Below are positions 16,590 through 27,732 of a DNA stretch of 64,000 nt, one piece after another (position 1 is the stretch's first letter; the number at the start of each line of letters is the position of its first letter). Location: the NCBI GenBank assembly GCA_018223385.1, contig JAGTTR010000001.1, positions 124,001-188,000 on the forward strand, in the 5' to 3' direction. Origin of the DNA: Oscillospiraceae bacterium Marseille-Q3528. Its GTDB lineage: Bacteria; Bacillota; Clostridia; Lachnospirales; Lachnospiraceae. The position numbers were made by a program, and so were the translations under genes. A model generated the notes under the pieces. The model saw only the letters and a program-made list of their open reading frames with translations. It searched no databases and was not told the origin of the DNA.

Positions 16590-17687
16590 TTATTTTTTCG
16601 CGATCCCCTGTAAATGGTGCAATCTCCGGAAAAACATATCTTCATACTGCGGCAGATCCCGGAAAATATCCCTGCCGATTTCCTTTATCTGCAGCAGCCC
16701 GATCTTTCGCACCGCTTCCTCTGCCGCCTGCCGCTGGGTGCCCCGCCGTCCGAACAACGTCTGACAGTTGGCGCCGTCCTGCGTATCATAGGCCAAGAAC
16801 GACTGGTTAAAATCCATCAGCGGATGTAACGACAAGGGCCGGTTTGTTCTCGTGTCCACCAGAACCCCCCAGTTTCCCCAGTGACGATCCGTATTTCCCA
16901 CCAGATAATCTATCACATTCATCATATAATATCCATGTCTGTCCAGAGAAAGCACATATTTTTCCACATCTTTGTCATGATTTGCCAGCCAAATGGACAG
17001 CGCTTCCATGGACGCGATAGAAATGGCCGGGGAAGTCATATTCTCACTGACGCTCACCTTTTCCCCTTCAAAAGTGCCTTCCTCATACAACACCTGCGCC
17101 ACATCAAAGCAACGGCAGATTCTGCTGGCCAGTATCTCCCCGGCCACAGCCTCCTGCCCGCCATCCTTCAGCAGCTGAAATCCCTGCGCCGTCCGCCGCC
17201 ATGCTTTCGGGAAACAGCCATTGGTGGACAGATCTCTTGCCAGTGCCTGGTTCTGCACACTGTACTGCCTGCCCCGCAGAGAAATATCCAGAAATGTATT
17301 TTCCAGATGATTTTCATACAAATTGATCTGCGAAAATGTCACCTTCTCGCCTTTTTTTCTCACCCAGAAAACATCCGTGATGGAAGCACACCGGTAAGTC
17401 AGCGCAATGGCCGCCCGCTCCTTATCCGTCACCGCCTGCTGCATACCAATGCTGTTCAGCAGTACTTTCGCATATGTCCGATCCAGCGTCAGCACCCGGC
17501 TGGAGCACCAGTAATAAAAATTGGTCAGGTTATTTACCAGCGTGTCAATGTCCCGCTCTTCTTCCAGAAAAAGGTTATATGGCAGAAAAGACCGGAAATA
17601 CACGCGGCTTCGGCCAGCCGTATCAACAGATGCCACCCGTCGATCCAGATGCATGATCTCGTATGTAACCGTCTGCCTATGTTCCAT
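16590..17687 (-). CDS. HipA-like kinase-fold protein
   Basis: 365 aa from MEHRQTVTY. The C-terminal half has NVIDYLVGNTDRHWGNWG (about residues 265-282), resembling the HipA catalytic loop with Asp and Asn, followed by LHPLMDFNQSF, which could bind magnesium. The N-terminal half is not recognised. HipA enzymes are Ser/Thr kinases, often toxins; no HipB-like antitoxin lies beside it, so the toxin role is not supported. It sits immediately downstream of the tmRNA 3' end, a common insertion site, but no integrase is nearby. An in-frame ATG at 17708 is an alternative start. Confidence 0.6.
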   Translation of the reverse strand: MEHRQTVTYEIMHLDRRVASVDTAGRSRVYFRSFLPYNLFLEEERDIDTLVNNLTNFYYWCSSRVLTLDRTYAKVLLNSIGMQQAVTDKERAAIALTYRCASITDVFWVRKKGEKVTFSQINLYENHLENTFLDISLRGRQYSVQNQALARDLSTNGCFPKAWRRTAQGFQLLKDGGQEAVAGEILASRICRCFDVAQVLYEEGTFEGEKVSVSENMTSPAISIASMEALSIWLANHDKDVEKYVLSLDRHGYYMMNVIDYLVGNTDRHWGNWGVLVDTRTNRPLSLHPLMDFNQSFLAYDTQDGANCQTLFGRRGTQRQAAEEAVRKIGLLQIKEIGRDIFRDLPQYEDMFFRRLHHLQGIAKK

Positions 17688-17770
17688 GACGCCGCCCCTT
17701 TCTTCCATATCGCTTTGTATTTTCCAAAATTTTCCAAAAGAAAAACGCCCGGTAAACGGACGTTTCTCTA

Positions 17771-18110
17771 TGGAGTAGACGGGATTTGAACCCGTGTCCA
17801 AAAGCCCATTCACTGTTCTTCTACTATTATAGTCCGTTATTTGGCATTCCCTCTCCGGCACGGGAACGAACACCCTTACCGGATCAGTAGCTTCATGATA
17901 CTCTTACTTACGCAAAGCTTAGTAAATAAGGTTCCCTGCGGTGTTTGATGCCAGGAACCTGGCTGCAGGACACCAGGCACTGACAGCTGCAATTAGGCAG
18001 CGATTGCTAAATTATCTTCAGCGTTTGTATTTAGATACATGTTTTACAAGGTCATGTTCCTCGAATAGCTTCACCAGTTGCAGAACCCCTGTCGAAACCA
18101 GTACTACCCC
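17771..18110 (-). ncRNA. ssrA: transfer-messenger RNA (tmRNA)
   Basis: Mature RNA of about 340 nt. The 5' end GGGGTAG pairs with CTACTCC at the 3' end, followed by discriminator A; CCA is not encoded. The T arm reads GGGTTCAAATCCC. An internal frame decodes NAEDNLAIAA and stops with TAA, a typical degradation tag. SmpB is encoded just upstream on the same strand. It rescues stalled ribosomes. Confidence 0.95.
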
Positions 18111-18170
18111 GGTACTGTAATGCCGCCTGCTGACTGCCTGCGGCTGCCTTCGCTGAAGGGTTGTTACTAT

Positions 18171-18199
18171 ATTATATGCATCGGATGCCGGCTTGTCAA
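18171..18199 (-). promoter_or_regulatory. tmRNA promoter
   Basis: TTGACA (18194-18199), 17-bp spacer, TATAAT (18171-18176) on the minus strand. The mature 5' end is about 60 nt downstream of the -10 box, so a leader must be trimmed, presumably by RNase P. Confidence 0.85.
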
Positions 18200-18230
18200 G
18201 GCCTGGGAATTCCAAATTTACGTAACGTAA

Positions 18231-18698
18231 TCACTTGATATTCCGGATCTTGAAATCCCGTTCAGCCTCTCTGCGCATGTCCTTCTTCGCGATATCCTGC
18301 CGCTTGTCATAGAGCTTTTTACCTCGCGCCAGCCCCATCTCCACTTTCACCAGACTTCCGGAAAAATACACCTTCAAGGGCACCATGGTATAGCCCTTTT
18401 CCTTAATTTTTCCCATAAGCTTGTTGATTTCATATCGATGAAGCAGGAGCTTCCGAACACGCAGCGGATCTTTATTGAAAATATTGCCTTTCTCATAAGG
18501 ACTGATGTTCATTTTATAAATAAACAATTCGCCTTTGTCCTCCTGAATGTAGGACTCCTTAATGCTGCATTTGCCCATGCGCAGGGATTTTACCTCTGTT
18601 CCGTGAAGCACGATGCCCGTTTCATAGGTTTCCTCGATAAAATAATCGTGATAAGCTTTCTTGTTGTTGGCAATGAGCCGTTTTGTTTCTTTTGCCAT
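18231..18698 (-). CDS. smpB: SsrA-binding protein SmpB
   Basis: 155 aa, standard length. Landmarks are [31 protein letters not shown] and the basic C-terminal tail [20 protein letters not shown] that enters the ribosome decoding centre. It binds tmRNA, which is encoded next on the same strand. The start abuts the stop of rnr. Confidence 0.97.
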   Translation of the reverse strand: MAKETKRLIANNKKAYHDYFIEETYETGIVLHGTEVKSLRMGKCSIKESYIQEDKGELFIYKMNISPYEKGNIFNKDPLRVRKLLLHRYEINKLMGKIKEKGYTMVPLKVYFSGSLVKVEMGLARGKKLYDKRQDIAKKDMRREAERDFKIRNIK

Positions 18699-20837
18699 CT
18701 ATCTCTCCCCCTGTTCTGCCAGTTCAAAATCAATGGTGCGGGCCAGCTCGTCTGCCCCGGCTACCCGGATGCGTACCTGCTGCCCTAACTTGTATGCCTT
18801 GCCGGTGTGCTCTCCCACCAGTTCGTAGGCGTCTTCATGAAAAATATAATAATCGTCGTCCAGACTGTTCACATGTACCAGTCCCTCAATGGTGCTGGGC
18901 AGCTCCACGTACAGCCCGTAGGCCGTCACACCGGAAATCACGCCATCAAAGCACTGGCCGATCCGGGCTGCCATATATTCTGTTTTCTTCTGCTTGTCCG
19001 TCTCCCGCTCGGCTTCATCTGCCCGGCGCTCCATCTCGCTGGAATGCTTGGAAACCTCTTCCAGAATTCCCTGATAATGGGCAATCCGGTCGCCATTTAA
19101 CTTACCACGCAGATTTTCCTTGATGATCCGGTGGATCTGCAGATCCGGATACCGGCGGATGGGTGATGTGAAATGGCAGTAATACTGAGCTGACAGGCCA
19201 AAATGCCCGGTACAGAAGGGTGTATATTTCGCCTGCTTCATGGAGCGTAAGGTCAGTCGGGAAATCAATGGCTCCTGAGTGGTGCCGTCTACCTTGTCCA
19301 GCAGCTTTTGTAACTCCTTGGGATGAATATCACCATTGCCCGCATGGATGGAATAGCCAAAATTATTGATAAACATGCCCAGCGCCCGGATTTTCTCCGG
19401 ATCCGGCGCATCGTGTGTCCGGTAAACAAAGGGAAGCTCCTGCCAGAAATAATCCTCAGCCACGGTCTCATTGGCGATGAGCATGAAATCCTCAATGATC
19501 TTGGTTGCGGTGTTTCTCTCATAAGGATGGATATCCACCGGAATTCCCCTGGTATCCAGAATGATCTTCGTTTCCGGAAAATCAAAATCAATGGATCCCC
19601 GTTTTCGGCGCTTGTTTCTCAAAATGCCGGCCAGCGTCTCCATATGCCGGAACATGGGTACCAGTTTTTCATAGCGGCTGATCTCCGCCGGATCTTCGTC
19701 CTCCAGAATCTTTTTCACACTGGTGTACGTCATCCGCTCATCCACCCGCACCACGGTCGCTGCGATCCGATGTTCCACCACCTGTCCCTTGCCATTGATG
19801 GTCATGATGCAGCTCAGCGCCAGCCGATCCTCCCCGGCATTCAGCGAACAAATACCGTTGGACAGCTTGTGGGGCAGCATGGGGATCACCCGATCCACCA
19901 GATAAATGCTGGTGCCCCGCTCGTAAGCTTCCCGGTCAAGGGCACTGCCTTCCTGGACATAGTTGCTTACATCCGCAATATGCACGCCCAACGTATACAG
20001 ACCATTCTCTTCTGTCAGAGACACCGCATCGTCCAGATCCCTGGAATCTTCACCATCAATAGTCACCATCTGCCAGTCCCGCAGATCCAGCCGTCCCGCC
20101 ATATCTGCACTGCTCACCACATCCGGTGTCCGCTCTGCCTGATGCATCACCTTCTCTGGAAATACCTCCGGCAGATCATAGGCCCGGATAATGGAAAGAA
20201 TATCCACACCGGGATCATTGATATGCCCCAGAATCTCTGTCACCCGGCCCTCCGGGTTCTTATCTTTCCCGTTGCCATAATCCGTGATCTCTACCATCAC
20301 CTTATGGCCGGTGACAGCGCCCATGCTGCGCTCCAGCGGGATAAAAATATCCCGGGTGATCTTCAGGTTATCCGGGATCACAAACCCATAGGTCTTATTT
20401 CGCTCAAAGGTGCCCACCAGCGTGTGGATGCCGCGCTCCAGCACCCGGATGACCCGGCCTTCCCGGCGCCGTCCGCTCTGCCGCCCGGCGATCTCCACTT
20501 CTACCACGTCCTGATGCAGGGCATTCTGCGCTGCTCCCTCGGGAATATAAATATCGTCCGGCTCTCCCTCCACCGTCACAAAACCAAAGCCTCTGGTATT
20601 GCCCGTATAGACGCCTTTCACAAGTTTCGGCTCCGCCTTGCTGTATTTTCCACGTCTGGACAGAGAAATCTTCCCTTCCTCCACAAGAAAATCCAACACC
20701 TCCTGCAGTTCTCCACGCTGCTCCCGGGAAACGCCCAAAAGAATGGCCATCTCCTTCACCTTCATGGGCACATAATGTTCATCGTTCACCAGGCGGATGA
20801 TCATATCTGCCCGCTGCTGTCTCTGTTCCTCCGTCAT
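18699..20837 (-). CDS. rnr: ribonuclease R
   Basis: 712 aa. Order of domains: N-terminal helix-turn-helix-like (1-65), cold-shock OB folds (70-230), the RNB catalytic domain with DGEDSRDLDDAVSL near residue 260 holding the magnesium-binding aspartates, and an S1 domain (about 625-705). This 3'-5' exonuclease degrades structured RNA and works with tmRNA and SmpB on nonstop messages, matching the gene order. It ends one base before the smpB start. Confidence 0.96.
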   Translation of the reverse strand: MTEEQRQQRADMIIRLVNDEHYVPMKVKEMAILLGVSREQRGELQEVLDFLVEEGKISLSRRGKYSKAEPKLVKGVYTGNTRGFGFVTVEGEPDDIYIPEGAAQNALHQDVVEVEIAGRQSGRRREGRVIRVLERGIHTLVGTFERNKTYGFVIPDNLKITRDIFIPLERSMGAVTGHKVMVEITDYGNGKDKNPEGRVTEILGHINDPGVDILSIIRAYDLPEVFPEKVMHQAERTPDVVSSADMAGRLDLRDWQMVTIDGEDSRDLDDAVSLTEENGLYTLGVHIADVSNYVQEGSALDREAYERGTSIYLVDRVIPMLPHKLSNGICSLNAGEDRLALSCIMTINGKGQVVEHRIAATVVRVDERMTYTSVKKILEDEDPAEISRYEKLVPMFRHMETLAGILRNKRRKRGSIDFDFPETKIILDTRGIPVDIHPYERNTATKIIEDFMLIANETVAEDYFWQELPFVYRTHDAPDPEKIRALGMFINNFGYSIHAGNGDIHPKELQKLLDKVDGTTQEPLISRLTLRSMKQAKYTPFCTGHFGLSAQYYCHFTSPIRRYPDLQIHRIIKENLRGKLNGDRIAHYQGILEEVSKHSSEMERRADEAERETDKQKKTEYMAARIGQCFDGVISGVTAYGLYVELPSTIEGLVHVNSLDDDYYIFHEDAYELVGEHTGKAYKLGQQVRIRVAGADELARTIDFELAEQGER

Positions 20838-20874
20838 TTCCTGTTCCTTTCCATCAAAACTTCCTGATTTTCCA

Positions 20875-20912
20875 ATACAAAAAACACCCTCGCAAGGAGA
20901 GTGCTTTTGTAT
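20875..20912 (-). terminator. terminator after secG
   Basis: On the minus strand CACTCTC and GAGGGTG pair around CTTG, extended outward by AATACAAAA/TTTTGTATT, followed by a T-run. It would separate secG from rnr or reduce read-through. Confidence 0.75.
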
Positions 20913-21151
20913 TAAAAAATGTTTAAATTCAGAACCAATGCCAGGATAATGAACAGCGCACCCAGAACGATGGTTGCTTTCACCAGATGCCCTTCCATTG
21001 ACCGGCCTTTATTGCGGCTCCAGTAGCTGTCCGCTGCTCCGCTTAAGGCACCCAGACCGCCATTCTTGCCTTCCTGAAGTAATACAAGCACTGTTAATGC
21101 AATACAGTCTATTACAAACAAAATTGTCAGAATAATTCTCAAAACTTCCAC
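20912..21151 (-). CDS. secG: preprotein translocase subunit SecG
   Basis: 79 aa with a GTG start after GCAGGAGG. Two membrane segments (residues 3-25 and 56-76) flank the conserved LLQEGKNGGLGALSGAADSYWSRNKG. SecG supports SecYE-SecA protein export. The neighbours secG-rnr-smpB-ssrA are a conserved Firmicutes arrangement. Confidence 0.95.
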   Translation of the reverse strand: MEVLRIILTILFVIDCIALTVLVLLQEGKNGGLGALSGAADSYWSRNKGRSMEGHLVKATIVLGALFIILALVLNLNIF

Positions 21152-21237
21152 TTTTTAACACCTCCTGCGGCTAAACTAGTTTTTAGTTTACCATAGAGGG
21201 GAAGTTTTTTCAAGTACTTTTCACTTCAGGGTGCGGA

Positions 21238-22584
<1,347 letters not shown>

Positions 22585-22603
22585 ATTTTATGTGTTCGAG
22601 AGT

Positions 22604-23752
22604 TTATCTATAGGGTACAAATTCATATCCTGCGGCCCTAGCATCGTCAATGAACTGCCCCAGCACATGGGTGTTGGTGCTGGACACGGCGTGCAGCAGA
22701 TAGATGGCCCCTGGATGCAGCCGTTCCTTTAATTTGGCCAGCGCGGCGGTTTCCTCAGGCTGGTTGTCTGGATCCCAGTCTTTGTAGGCAAAGCTCCAGA
22801 AAATGCTTGTGTAGCCCACGCTCTGGACAATGGCCAGGGACTGCTCGCTGAATTTGCCCGCCGGATAGCGGAACAGGGACATTTCATAGCCAAAGTTTTC
22901 TTTCACGTAATCGTGCAGATCCAGCAGCTCTCTCTCCTGCTGCTCCCGGCTCTGGGACGGCAGTCCTCCGGACGGATGGGTAACGGAATGGTTGCCTACA
23001 ATGTGGCCCTCATCGATCATCCGCCGGATCAGTTCCGGCTGCTGTTTGACATATGGCATAGTCACAAAAAACACAGCCGGACAGTTTTTCTCTTTCAGAA
23101 CATCCAGAATCTGGGAAGTATAGCCGTTCTCGTAGCCCTCATCAAAGGTCAGGTAAATGCGCTTTGTGTCCGCGTCATCGGTGCGGACAAAATCTGCGCT
23201 GTATTTTCCGTATTTTTCCTGGGCCGTCACTGCACCCTGGGGCCGGTTCAGATCATCAAACTGGACACCCTGTCCCCAGTTCTGCAGCGTATTATCCAGG
23301 GCAGAAATATCGCCGGTATATTTTGCCCGGCTGTCTGCGCCGGAACCTGCAGTACTGCTGATGATGCCGTCTGCCGTTCCCGCAGAGGCTGCCATATCTG
23401 CCTCCGCACTTCCAGTGCTTCCGGCATTGGCTGCATCGGCACCGGAGCCATCCCCGGAAATACCGTCGGTGGAAGTCTGTCCATCTACATTGGCAGTATC
23501 ACCAGCTCCGGTTTCCGCACCATTTCCTGTCTCATCTTTCGCATCCGGGTTGTCCTTCACCTGCGCTTCCACATTGGAGGTATTGCCCGCCTGGGCTGCA
23601 TTTTCCTCCTGAGCAGTATCCTGGCTTTCACGCTCCTGTGGTGCCCGGGCCATCCGATATCCGTAAAAAATGATCCCCGCACAGAGAACCACGGTCAGGC
23701 TGCAGGCTGCCCACAGCCGCACGCTTCTTTTGCTCCGTCTTTTTTTCTTCAT
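22604..23752 (-). CDS. polysaccharide deacetylase (CE4), PdaA-like
   Basis: 382 aa from MKKKRRSKR, after GGAGGAG. One membrane anchor (about residues 14-33) is followed by a low-complexity linker of about 115 residues rich in Ala, Gly, Ser, Thr and Asp. The NodB domain then has TFDEGYENGYTS, HIVGNHSVTHPSG and FRYPAGKFSEQS. The TFDEGYENG form resembles PdaA, which makes muramic delta-lactam in spore cortex. It probably acts on peptidoglycan outside the membrane. It lies between gpmI and eno. Confidence 0.9.
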   Translation of the reverse strand: MKKKRRSKRSVRLWAACSLTVVLCAGIIFYGYRMARAPQERESQDTAQEENAAQAGNTSNVEAQVKDNPDAKDETGNGAETGAGDTANVDGQTSTDGISGDGSGADAANAGSTGSAEADMAASAGTADGIISSTAGSGADSRAKYTGDISALDNTLQNWGQGVQFDDLNRPQGAVTAQEKYGKYSADFVRTDDADTKRIYLTFDEGYENGYTSQILDVLKEKNCPAVFFVTMPYVKQQPELIRRMIDEGHIVGNHSVTHPSGGLPSQSREQQERELLDLHDYVKENFGYEMSLFRYPAGKFSEQSLAIVQSVGYTSIFWSFAYKDWDPDNQPEETAALAKLKERLHPGAIYLLHAVSSTNTHVLGQFIDDARAAGYEFVPYR

Positions 23753-23898
23753 CACAACTCCTCCTGACATCTTCCGATCTGATATCATACCGTTGAACTG
23801 TGCCATCACAAAACATTTGCACAATCCTGTCTAATCATACTATACCCTATATTATGGTCTTTATCCTTTCCTTTTTCTGACGGAAATATTAACATCCT

Positions 23899-23938
23899 AT
23901 GATCAAAAAGGCTGCAAAGCAGCGGAGAACGCCAAGGC
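23899..23938 (+). repeat. degenerate fragment J of the structured repeat
   Basis: The stretch ATGATCAAAAAGG, then GCTGC-AAA-GCAGCGGAGA, parallels the 3' domain of copies C and D (ATGAGCAAAAA, GCTGC...GCAGCGGAAA). The facing TTTTGCGAAT arm and the terminal repeats are absent. Confidence 0.4.
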
Positions 23939-23943
23939 TATGG

Positions 23944-23973
23944 AAAAGGAGCAGGACATTTTCATCCTGCTCC
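23944..23973 (-). terminator. terminator of the gap-pgk-tpiA-gpmI operon
   Basis: GGAGCAGGA and TCCTGCTCC form a perfect 9-bp stem with an 8-bp loop; on the minus strand CCTTTTCC follows. It lies 28 bp after the gpmI stop. Confidence 0.85.
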
Positions 23974-24001
23974 ACATATTTTCATCATTCACGCACAGTG
24001 A

Positions 24002-25543
24002 TTACCTGCGCACCAGAAGAGACTTGCCGGTCATCTCCTTTGGCTGCTCCATACCCATCATCTCGATCATGGTCGGAACGATGTCTGCCAGACAGCCGCC
24101 ATCTCGCAGCGTATATGCCGGATCGTAATTCACCAGCAGGAACGGAACCGGGTTGGTGGTATGCGCGGTGAAAGGTTCGCCGGTCTTCTCGTCGATGAGC
24201 TGCTCGCAGTTGCCGTGGTCTGCGCAGATAAACATCTGACCGTCCACCTTCTTAATGGCTTCGACAGCTCTGCCCACACACTCGTCCACTGCCTCAACCG
24301 CTTTCACTGCTGCCTCGATGATGCCGGTGTGGCCTACCATATCCGGGTTTGCAAAGTTCACGATGATCACATCGTATTTTCCACCGGTGATGGCATCCAC
24401 CAGCTTGTCGCAAACCTCGTAAGCGCTCATCTCCGGTTTCAGGTCGTAGGTGGCAACCTTCGGGGATTTTACAAGGATCCGATCCTCGCCCTCGTTGGGT
24501 GCTTCCACGCCGCCGTTGAAGAAGAAGGTGACATGGGCGTATTTCTCGGTCTCAGCGATTCTCGCCTGGGTCATATGATGCGCTGCCAGGTACTCACCGA
24601 AGGTGTTGGTCACTTCCACCTTCTTGAAGGCCACGCTCTTGTTGGGGATGGTCACATCATACTCGGTGAAGCAAACGTATTTTACATTGATCCGTTTTTC
24701 CCGCGGGAAACCGTCAAACTCATCCGCACAGAAGGCGCGGGTGATCTCTCTTGCACGGTCCGGGCGGAAATTGTAGAAAATGATGGAGTCGTTGTCCTGT
24801 ACGGTTGCCACCGGCTTGCCGTCTTTCACGATGACGGTGGGTACAACGAACTCATCGGTCACTTCTTTGTCATAGGATGCGGATACGGCGCACAGCGGGC
24901 ACACTGCGGTCTCGCCCTCACCGGCGGTCATGGCACGGTAAGCTTTCTCCACACGATCCCAGCGGTTGTCACGGTCCATCACGTAGTAACGGCCCATGAC
25001 GCTGGCAACCTCGCCCACACCGATCTCTTTCATCTTATCCAGCAGCTGCTCGATATAATCCTTGCCGGATGCCGGAGGGGTATCTCTGCCATCCAAGAAG
25101 CAGTGTACATATACTTTCTTCAGGCCGTGATCCTTCGCCATCTGCAGCAGGGCATACAGATGGGTGTTGTGGCTGTGTACGCCGCCGTCAGATAAGAGGC
25201 CATACAGATGCAGGGCAGACTCATGTGCCTTGCAGTTCTCCACAGCTGCCAGAAGCTCTTCATTCTTGAAGAAATCGCCATCCTGGATCTCTTTTGTGAT
25301 TCTTGTCAGTTCCTGATATACGATACGGCCTGCGCCCATGTTCAGGTGGCCCACCTCAGAGTTGCCCATCTGGCCCTCCGGCAGTCCCACTGCCAGGCCG
25401 CTGGCATAACCCTTTACAAAGGGATACTCTTTTTCCAGGGCATCCATCACCGGGGTCTTGGCCAGAGCAACCGCATTGCCCTCTGTTTTATCACTGAGTC
25501 CGTATCCGTCCAAAATCATTAAAACAGTCGGTTTTTTGCTCAT
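24002..25543 (-). CDS. gpmI: phosphoglycerate mutase, cofactor-independent
   Basis: 513 aa; start MSKKPTVLMILDGYG after GAAGGAAG. The Mn-binding and phosphoserine residues lie in LDGYGL and GQMGNSEVGHLNMGAGR; ADHGNCEQ is the C-terminal metal site. It interconverts 3- and 2-phosphoglycerate. It ends the triose operon. A 121-bp gap to tpiA contains repeat copy F. Confidence 0.97.
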   Translation of the reverse strand: MSKKPTVLMILDGYGLSDKTEGNAVALAKTPVMDALEKEYPFVKGYASGLAVGLPEGQMGNSEVGHLNMGAGRIVYQELTRITKEIQDGDFFKNEELLAAVENCKAHESALHLYGLLSDGGVHSHNTHLYALLQMAKDHGLKKVYVHCFLDGRDTPPASGKDYIEQLLDKMKEIGVGEVASVMGRYYVMDRDNRWDRVEKAYRAMTAGEGETAVCPLCAVSASYDKEVTDEFVVPTVIVKDGKPVATVQDNDSIIFYNFRPDRAREITRAFCADEFDGFPREKRINVKYVCFTEYDVTIPNKSVAFKKVEVTNTFGEYLAAHHMTQARIAETEKYAHVTFFFNGGVEAPNEGEDRILVKSPKVATYDLKPEMSAYEVCDKLVDAITGGKYDVIIVNFANPDMVGHTGIIEAAVKAVEAVDECVGRAVEAIKKVDGQMFICADHGNCEQLIDEKTGEPFTAHTTNPVPFLLVNYDPAYTLRDGGCLADIVPTMIEMMGMEQPKEMTGKSLLVRR

Positions 25544-25570
25544 ATTTTCATCTTCCTTCTTGAAACAACA

Positions 25571-25642
25571 GTTCAGCCATGCCTGCACTCGCTCAACTTT
25601 TCGTGCAAGCACGATTGCTGTTCTCGTTTGTCATGGCTGAAC
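25571..25642 (-). repeat. short structured copy F in the tpiA-gpmI gap (72 bp)
   Basis: GTTCAGCCATG (25571-25581) and CATGGCTGAAC (25632-25642) are a perfect 11-bp inverted repeat. Read on the minus strand it contains CGTGC-TT-GCACGAAAA, the apical hairpin of the 5' domain of copies C and D. The 3' domain is lost. It would be transcribed inside the glycolytic operon and fold upstream of gpmI. Confidence 0.75.
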
Positions 25643-25664
25643 CATTTCATGATTTTACCTGTAT

Positions 25665-26417
25665 TTATTTATCATAGTTTACAATTCTTCCAAAATCGGC
25701 TTTCAGAGAAGCGCCGCCTACCAGACCGCCGTCGATATCCGGCTGTGCAAACAGCTCCGGTGCACTTGCAGCGGATACGCTTCCGCCGTACTGGATGCGG
25801 ATAGCCTGTGCGGTTGCCTCGTCGTAGATCTCGGCGATGCATGCACGGATGGCGCCGCACACTTCCTGCGCCTGCTCTGTGGTAGCCACCTTGCCGGTGC
25901 CGATGGCCCAGATGGGCTCATAAGCGATGACTGCGGTAGCCGCCTGCTCTGCCGTTACATCCAGGAATGCGATCTTGATCTGCTGACGGATCCAGTCCAG
26001 GGTGATGCCCTGCTCTCTCTGTTTGAGAGACTCTCCGCAGCAGATGATCGGTGTCAGGCCATGCTCGAAGGCTTTCTTCACCTTCTTGTTCACAGTCTCA
26101 TCTGTCTCGGCAAAATATTCTCTTCTCTCGGAGTGGCCGATGATGACGTATTTCACGCCCACATCGGTGAGCATTGCCGGGGAAATCTCCCCGGTAAATG
26201 CGCCGCTCTCTTCGAAATACATATTCTCGGCACCAATCTCAATATTGGTTCCCTTCACGGCCTCCACAGCCAGCATCAGGTCAATGGCCGGAACACAGAA
26301 TACAACGTCTGCATCCTTCGTCTCCACCAGGGGCTTGAGCTCCTCAATCAGGGAAAGGGCCTCTGACGGGGTCTTGTTCATCTTCCAGTTGCCTGCGATA
26401 ATCTTTCTTCTTGCCAT
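25665..26417 (-). CDS. tpiA: triosephosphate isomerase
   Basis: 250 aa from [15 protein letters not shown], 8 nt after GGAGG. Catalytic residues are the Lys in GNWKMNK, His in IIGHSERR and Glu in [10 protein letters not shown]. It interconverts dihydroxyacetone phosphate and glyceraldehyde 3-phosphate. Third gene of the gap-pgk-tpiA-gpmI group. Confidence 0.98.
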   Translation of the reverse strand: MARRKIIAGNWKMNKTPSEALSLIEELKPLVETKDADVVFCVPAIDLMLAVEAVKGTNIEIGAENMYFEESGAFTGEISPAMLTDVGVKYVIIGHSERREYFAETDETVNKKVKKAFEHGLTPIICCGESLKQREQGITLDWIRQQIKIAFLDVTAEQAATAVIAYEPIWAIGTGKVATTEQAQEVCGAIRACIAEIYDEATAQAIRIQYGGSVSAASAPELFAQPDIDGGLVGGASLKADFGRIVNYDK

Positions 26418-26449
26418 CTTCATTTCCTCCAATATTGAAAAAACGGTTC

Positions 26450-27640
26450 TTATTTGTCGTTGGCTGCTGCAACACCGGGAAGCTCTTTGCCCTCCAGGAA
26501 TTCAAGAGAAGCGCCGCCGCCTGTGGAAATGTGTGTCATCTTATCGCCAAATCCCAGGGTGTTGACTGCTGCTGCGGAATCACCGCCGCCGATGATGGTT
26601 GTGCCGTCGATCTCAGACAGAGCCTTTGCCACAGCGATGGTACCAGCAGCGAAATTCGGCATCTCGAATACGCCCATCGGTCCGTTCCAAACAACGGTCT
26701 TGGCATCTTTTACAGCGTCTGCGTACAGCTTCTGGGTCTTCGGTCCGATATCCAGGCCCATCTCATCTGCTGCCAGGCTGCCCTCAACCACACGGTACGG
26801 GGAATCGTTGGAAAACTCTTTTGCTGCAACGGTATCTACCGGAAGGAGAAGCTTCACGCCTTTTGCCTTTGCCTTCTCAATCATCTCTTTTGCGTAATCC
26901 AGGTAATCATCCTCTACGAGGGATTTGCCGACTTCCTCGCCCTGTGCCTTTGCGAAAGTGAAGCACATGCCGCCGCCGATGATCAGCACATCTACCTTGT
27001 CCAGCAGATTGTTGATAACGGAAATTTTGGAGGAAACCTTGGAACCGCCCAGGATTGCCACGAACGGGCGCTCCGGATTGGTCACTGCGTTTCCGAGGAA
27101 ATCGATCTCTTTCTGCATCAGGTAACCAACAACACAAGTCTTCACATACTGTGTCACACCCACGTTGGAGCAGTGTGCACGGTGTGCGGTTCCGAATGCA
27201 TCATCTACAAATACATCAGCCAGGGATGCCAGCTCTTTACTGAACTCCTCGCCGTTCTTGGTCTCTTCTTTTCTGTAACGGGTGTTCTCCAGAAGGATCA
27301 CATCGCCGTCCTTCATGGCTGCAACAGCTGCTTTTGCGTTGGGACCTACCACCTCAGGATCAGCAGCGAATTTTACTTCCTGGCCCAGAAGCTCGGACAG
27401 ACGCTTTGCTACCGGTGCAAGAGACAGCTCCGGCTTGGGCTCTCCCTTCGGCTTGCCCAGGTGGGAGCAAAGGATCACCTTGCCGCCGTCTGCGATCAGC
27501 TTCTTGATGGTGGGCAGTGCAGCAACGAGACGGTTCTCGTCTGTGATCACGCCATCCTTCAGCGGAACGTTGAAGTCACATCTTACCAGGGTACGAAGTC
27601 CTTTTACATTAATATCATCAACAGATTTTTTATTCAGCAT
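26450..27640 (-). CDS. pgk: phosphoglycerate kinase
   Basis: 396 aa, standard length. [11 protein letters not shown] near residue 18 is the signature; the nucleotide site has GGSKVSSK and the GGGDSAAA loop near the end. It makes ATP from 1,3-bisphosphoglycerate. It is preceded by a hairpin that could set its level relative to gap. Confidence 0.98.
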   Translation of the reverse strand: MLNKKSVDDINVKGLRTLVRCDFNVPLKDGVITDENRLVAALPTIKKLIADGGKVILCSHLGKPKGEPKPELSLAPVAKRLSELLGQEVKFAADPEVVGPNAKAAVAAMKDGDVILLENTRYRKEETKNGEEFSKELASLADVFVDDAFGTAHRAHCSNVGVTQYVKTCVVGYLMQKEIDFLGNAVTNPERPFVAILGGSKVSSKISVINNLLDKVDVLIIGGGMCFTFAKAQGEEVGKSLVEDDYLDYAKEMIEKAKAKGVKLLLPVDTVAAKEFSNDSPYRVVEGSLAADEMGLDIGPKTQKLYADAVKDAKTVVWNGPMGVFEMPNFAAGTIAVAKALSEIDGTTIIGGGDSAAAVNTLGFGDKMTHISTGGGASLEFLEGKELPGVAAANDK

Positions 27641-27672
27641 TTTCTCTTCCTCCTAAATATTTGAAACACTAG

Positions 27673-27702
27673 AAAAGGGCCCGGCCCTTTAAGACCGGAC
27701 CC
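27673..27702 (-). terminator. hairpin between gap and pgk (attenuator or partial terminator)
   Basis: On the minus strand GGGTCCGG pairs with CCGGGCCC (one G.T pair), then TTTT. Such a site would let most transcripts end after gap, as is common for this operon, but that is inferred. Confidence 0.75.
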
Positions 27703-27732
27703 TGACAGGTCTTACTATCTATCTACAACGGA

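Noticed and set aside
16590..17687. HipBA toxin-antitoxin module
   Set aside because: No small helix-turn-helix partner gene adjoins the HipA-like gene on either side.
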